A program made the position numbers and the translations under genes. The notes under the pieces were generated by a model that was not told the origin of the DNA, ran no database searches, and worked only from the letters and a program-made list of their open reading frames with translations. From the NCBI GenBank assembly GCA_036877525.1, contig JAZGTH010000019.1, positions 8,536,001 through 8,600,000 on the forward strand: a stretch of 64,000 nucleotides of DNA, given 5' to 3'. Shown here piece by piece: positions 59,601-64,000 of this stretch (its first letter is position 1; each line of letters starts with the position of its first letter). The stretch is from Chromobotia macracanthus. Its lineage: Eukaryota > Chordata > Actinopteri > Cypriniformes > Botiidae.

Positions 59601-62600
59601 ACTGAATTTGTATTATTATTGATCACTGTTTCTCTTTAATCTGTAGTCTCAGTCTCTGGCATTGTATGGACGTCCAAAAATAGATGGAGAGTTTAAGATC
59701 TGCAACCCTGAGAAGAAATCCAAACAGGACAGGTGTGTGAGAGAGAGAGCGTGTGATCCTGATAAACTCAACGTTATGAGGAACAAATGCAGTACTTATG
59801 TAGAACCAAAGATAGTAATACCAGTCATTTTTGGTGGGGACTTTGTGGGGGAATTTTTTTGGTCCTCATAAGGGAAACAGCTTATCAATTACACTAAATA
59901 ATGTTTTTTGTTTTTGGAAGCATAAAAATGCAGAAAGTACAGGAACTTTACACATACTTTAAACTGTACACATACAGTTTGTGCACTTATGTGTGTGTGG
60001 GTGTAGAGGTACGGGGTTCTCTTAGATAAGGCTCTGTGTGTGTGTGTGTGTGTAGGTATGGGTTTCTCTTTGATAAGGCTCTGTGTGTGTGTAGGTACGG
60101 GTTTCTCTTTGATAAGGCTCTGTTCGTGTGTAAGAAGCGCAGTGGGGAGACGATGGAGCTGAAGGAGTTGATTGAACTCCAACATTATCAACTGAGAGAT
60201 GAACCTGCAGGAGACAGAGACAGCAAAAAGGTTCAGCAGTCCTTATCTTTTCTTATTGCTCCTCCACATCGGCCATCAAAATATTCCTGTTTATCTCAGC
60301 TTTATCTCAACTGTGTTTGTGCGTGCAGTGGACACACACCTTCCTCCTGATGGATCTGTATGGTCAGGGTGGCTATGATCTGTTCTTCAAGACTCGTGAG
60401 CTGAAAAAGAAGTGGCTGGAGCAGTTTGAGATGGCTCTGTACGTCTGATAACATCTACACTGTAAAAACTTTTGCTGCTTTAAACAGTTTAATTAATGTG
60501 GCTGCAAGTCATTTCAACTTACTCTTTGTAATCTTGACTGATCTTAAGTTGCTGTAACTTATTAAAAATAGTTGACAAATTGTTTACTTATTTTTATAAG
60601 TTATACCAGTCAGGATTTAAACTATTAAGTTGACTTGTAAAGCCAAGTTGATTAAACATAAAAACTTAAGGCAGCAAAGTTTTTTTACAGTGTAAAATCA
60701 TCTCAATCATTCAAGCATATACACTGCAACAAAATCACTTCCAAAATTATTATTTTTGTTTTGTTTTAAAACAAAAATCTTAAAATCTTGGAAAACAATT
60801 TACACTAGAAGCTAAATTGCTTAGTAGGAATGAATTTATTTTGAATTCAAATTTAGTAGTTTTTATAGTTTAAAAAAAACTTTATAGTACAAATTTATAG
60901 TTTTTTATCAGATGGGCATATTATTTTAAACATAAACCTCACAAAATATCTAGCAGCATCTGGAGGCATTTTTAAATGTGCCACTGTATCAGATTTATCA
61001 TCTAATAATCTGTCTAAAATCTGTAATATTTCAGTAAAAATATATTGTAAACATCATAGTTTGATCAAGATGGGAAAATTAGTTTAAATGAAAGTATGAT
61101 GATAAGAAGCTTATATTATCCTTTGACACTTTCTGCATATGAAAAGATATTTCTGTGATCTGACGAATGAATGCTGTTGTATATGTGTGTAGATCCAACA
61201 TGTGTCCAGAAAATAGCTCTGCTAATGGACATGACTTCCAGATGCACTGCTTTGAAGAAACCACCTCATGCAAAGCCTGTCAGATGCTCCTCAGGTAAAG
61301 ATCTCGCTGTCCATCATCATCATCAACACAAACTGTTGCATGTGCTTTCTGACTTTTAAAAGCTCACATCATTTTTCCTTACAGGTCTTGTATTTGGACC
61401 TGTTTATTATATTATATTGTTTTTATAATTACACACACATATATATGTATATTTATTTGTATCTTTGAGAATATATTATAGTTAATGTGTGTTTGTCTAA
61501 AACACTGTAGCAGAAATGGTACGTTTATACATGGTCAGTCCTCATACATTATAGTGAATATTGAAATGATCAAGGCAAATCAAACATTATTTTCTATTAT
61601 CTGTTGTCTTCAGGGGAATCTTCTTCCAGGGATATCGCTGTGGACGGTGTAAGATGGCTGCTCACAAAGAGTGTTTGGGGCGAGTTCCTATGTGCGGACG
61701 TAACTCTGGTGAGAGCAAACTGAGACGTAAAAGAGAAATGATGTGAGAATGTAACTGCATGTGACTTTATTAGCATTTATTATCTGATTATCATGTTTGT
61801 CTGTCTGATCCACAGAATTCCCTGGAACATTGAAGAAGGTTTGTCCTTCAGCCTCATCCACATACACACACACAGTATACACCCCAAATATATTTTGATG
61901 TAGACATTAAATAATTATTTTGTTTTTCAGGGCAAAACGGTGAGGTTAGCCTCCCAGAGACAGACCAAACCAGGTAGAGCAGTTAAAAACCTGTTAACAC
62001 ACTGTTCAGAAAGACACAGCTAAAGTTTACATTTTAATTTCTTAACCTCTGTTATGTCCAGGGCTGCCGAAGATGGAAGTGTGTTTGGATTATTATGGTC
62101 TGCCTCCTCCTCCTGTGGGGTTTGGCCAGCCGCTGCAGCTGTCAGTGGGTGATGTGGTAGAGCTCACACGGGCTGAGGTGGACCTGCAGTGGTGGGAGGT
62201 AAAATCAACTTCTGTGGATTCTCCTGCAGAAAACTTTATTCATAACCGCTTGACATACAATCATGTCAAAGCATCAGTCCAAACATTACCAACAGTAGAA
62301 ACTACATTTGTAGTGTACATTCTGCTTTATTTCAGTTTTTACTGACGTGTCTGAATAGGTTCTTAAACCTGTGCCTTGAAATTACATTTGAAACCAGAAC
62401 ATCTGATTCCAAAACAATTCCGTCTTTAATTCCATAAAGGTGTGTGATGGAAATAAGAGACACAGCAGAGCACATCTCTGACAGACAGGGTGTGAAGATC
62501 TGACATGTCAAGATTGACATCATTAAAAGAATATATAGGAAGAATCGCTGAATCTTGTGTGTGTGTGTATCAGGGCAGGAATTTGACTGTAGGAGAGGTC

Positions 62601-63962
62601 GGCTGGTTTCCTTGCAGCAAAGTTCAGCCGTTTATACCAGTAAGTGAAACCTGTACTCAGGAAAACAGCTGTTTATCTTACATTTTATATTTGCATGCAA
62701 TAGTTCAGAGTGAATCTTTATTTTGAACAATACCCCCAAGTGCTAGAATAATTATACTTTGATTTTTTATTTGAGTTTTTATTATATCTGGTAATTCGTA
62801 GAAATGAATTAATCAGTATTTGATTGCTTTTGTCTGCTCACTGTAGGGACCTCCACCAGATTTAACCGGTCTCTCCTGGTAAAACATCAGCAACAAACAA
62901 ATATTCACTCTTTTGCATTAAACTCACAAGGACATAAACACATATACACACAGTACCTTAAGTCCTGCTCACATTGACAATAGTTAAGTCCTAGACATTG
63001 CTGTTTTGAATCACCGTCTACAGTATGAATACAATCCCTTCTCCTCCTGATGGAGAGAAACAGATACAAAGTGTGTGTGTGTGTCAGGTTTGCTGGTAAC
63101 ATGGACCGTGCTGGTGCTAAAACTCTCCTGATGCCCCGATCTGACGGCACATTCCTGGTGCGACAGAAAGACGCTGGAGAATTCGCCATCAGTCTCAAGT
63201 ACTTTAAACACACCATCAAATGTGGCAGCTGCCAATCAAACAGGTCTACTAGTGTTTTTTTTGTCTCAGGTTCAACATGGACACCAGACACATAAAGGTG
63301 ATGTATTCTGAGGGTCTCTACAGAATAAATGAGAGGAAGGCCTTCAAGGGTCTGATTGTAAGTGCACACACAAACACACACATTGTAGCTTTTTAAAACC
63401 TAAAACCACTTTTTAAGAGGGTGCATTTAGGATACCTGCCACAAACAATAACTGGCTTTGTGATGACTAATAATGTTCAAGAAGCAAATAAGACAAGAAT
63501 CTCATCAGCTCCTCAGATTCTCACACACATTCATTAAAGAAGGTGGAGCAGAACAAGGTTTCCTAAACAGAGCTGGTGTCAGGTCAGATCCATTTACACA
63601 CTAGAAACTGGTGTCAGATCAGATCCATTCACACACCAGGAATTGGTGTTAACAGTTAACAACTTATGTTTACATATGTAAATGTTGTGCAATGAACTTC
63701 AAATGTCTCTTATATCTATAAACAAGTTTTATATTGTACAGTTGTATCAGATTCTCATTTGCAGTGCATCTACATTCTTTTGTCCTTTAACAATGTCTGA
63801 ATCAACAGTCTGTGTGTGGTTCTGTTGTGTTGCAGGAGTTGGTCCAGTATTATCAGGAGAACTCTCTGAGAGAATGTTTTAAAGACGTCGACTCAAGACT
63901 GCAGACACCCTACAAACAACCTGAAGAGAGCACAGCAGTGCACATACACTCACGCAACACAG
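53632..63962 (+). CDS. vav1: VAV1 Rho-family GEF, 3' end beyond window
   Basis: Phosphotyrosine-regulated exchange factor for Rac/Rho in blood-cell signalling. Exons: 53632-53718, 53793-53909, 54649-54765, 54853-54911, 55103-55168, 55245-55350, 55512-55607, 56926-56994, 57099-57202, 57395-57494, 58424-58519, 59018-59086, 59428-59514, 59647-59732, 60095-60230, 60329-60438, 61193-61294, 61614-61708, 61816-61838, 61931-61973, 62062-62198, 62574-62639, 62847-62878, 63088-63197, 63270-63357, 63835-63962. Phases agree for 776 codons. Order: CH domain (MELWRQCAGWLIQCRVLP), acidic region with three tyrosines (DIYTGL, DLYDCVE, DVYEDLM), DH (LMVPMQRVLKYHLLLQ), PH, C1 zinc-binding module (CFEETTSCKAC ... 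HKECLGRVPMC), first SH3 (VGWFPCSKV) and SH2 (DGTFLVRQKDAGEFAIS). The final SH3 is outside the window. ATG 53632 was chosen because MELWRQC matches the family start. Confidence 0.95.
55805..56310. repeat. CA-rich compound microsatellite in a vav1 intron
   Basis: About 500 bp of (CA)n punctuated by CACTGACACAGACACTCACA-like phrases. Spurious low-complexity frames arise from it on both strands. Confidence 0.95.
57311..57340. repeat. short perfect inverted repeat in a vav1 intron
   Basis: ATTTGCTTAC and GTAAGCAAAT, 10-bp arms, 10-nt spacer. Confidence 0.85.
57500..58423 (+). repeat. minisatellite carrying vav1 3' splice site plus exon start
   Basis: Sixteen copies (unit about 52-63 bp) of (GT)n-TTGTCAG followed by GAGTGCTTTATGAGAGTACA and a CTTCTCTCTAACT segment. 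They directly abut the true acceptor at 58423 and exon GAGTGTTCTATGAGAGC. The units differ mainly in GT number and CG/CA at one site. Confidence 0.97.
59171..59212 (+). repeat. stray copy of the vav1 PH-exon start
   Basis: GTGTAG then ATACGGGTTTTTCTTTGATA and AGGCTCTG, matching the start of exon 60095-60230 but lying two introns upstream. It is followed by (GT)n. Confidence 0.9.
60001..60124 (+). repeat. three tandem copies of the vav1 PH-exon acceptor and start
   Basis: Copies begin at about 60009, 60056 and the true exon start 60095. Each has GTGTAG-type acceptor, TACGGGTTTCTCTTTGATAA (or a variant) and AGGCTCTG. The middle copy is 39 nt from the true start. Confidence 0.95.
60456..60694. 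mobile_element. MITE-like element in a vav1 intron
   Basis: About 239 bp with terminal inverted repeats TACACTGTAAAAACTTTTGC and GCAAAGTTTTTTTACAGTGTA-type end, A/T-rich, non-coding. The target-site duplication was not certain. Confidence 0.75.
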
Positions 63963-64000
63963 GTAATACACAAGCAAGCTAGCTTTGACAGCTAAAGGGC

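Overview
The window is vertebrate genomic DNA from a teleost fish, probably a cypriniform. The signs are short exons with GT-AG introns, fish-type B30.2-containing NLR and C2H2 zinc-finger genes, tRNA-derived SINEs, MITE-like elements, the dispersed 'GGTTGCTAGGGTG' repeat, and abundant (CA)n and minisatellite arrays. The species call is inference; no bacterial, viral or CRISPR-type features were seen.

Layout, left to right. (1) 1779-12008, minus: a complete dynamin-2 gene (dnm2), 21 coding exons giving 869 codons, plus an alternative version of the middle-domain exon (two mutually exclusive 139-nt exons). (2) 12311-14335: a 2-kb minisatellite upstream of the dnm2 promoter. (3) 14760-19300: repeats and one orphan terminal-exon-like coding stretch (17697-17899). 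(4) 19317-22042, minus: a three-exon C2H2 zinc-finger gene. (5) 23925-29968, minus: an NLRC3-like NLR gene (FISNA-NACHT-LRR-B30.2) with an apparent one-base frameshift between FISNA and NACHT. (6) 31010-33006: a second 2-kb minisatellite (14-bp unit). (7) 35260-36000: weak, unidentified minus-strand exon candidates. (8) 37154-43964, plus: trip10 (CIP4), complete, 509 codons. (9) 45215-48709, minus: sh2d3a (NSP-family adaptor), complete, 658 codons, convergent with trip10. (10) 53632 to the right edge, plus: vav1, from the start codon through the SH2 domain; the last SH3 domain lies beyond the window.

The trip10 - sh2d3a - vav1 order matches human 19p13.3, which supports these orthology calls. 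Functionally the three are all cytoplasmic signalling proteins (Cdc42 effector/membrane bending, Cas-binding adaptor, Rho-family GEF), and dynamin-2 acts with F-BAR proteins such as TRIP10 at endocytic membranes. The zinc-finger and NLR genes are members of expanded fish families lying between the conserved blocks.

The most unusual theme is tandem repeats that carry copies of splice sites together with adjoining coding sequence. There are about 16 copies of a 3' splice site plus exon start in front of a vav1 DH-domain exon, three tandem copies in front of a vav1 PH-domain exon (with a stray copy two introns upstream), and three extra copies of a 5' splice site after a dnm2 GTPase exon. In addition, the intron preceding the first dnm2 mutually exclusive exon is mostly a minisatellite that would be transcribed as a long CU-rich tract.
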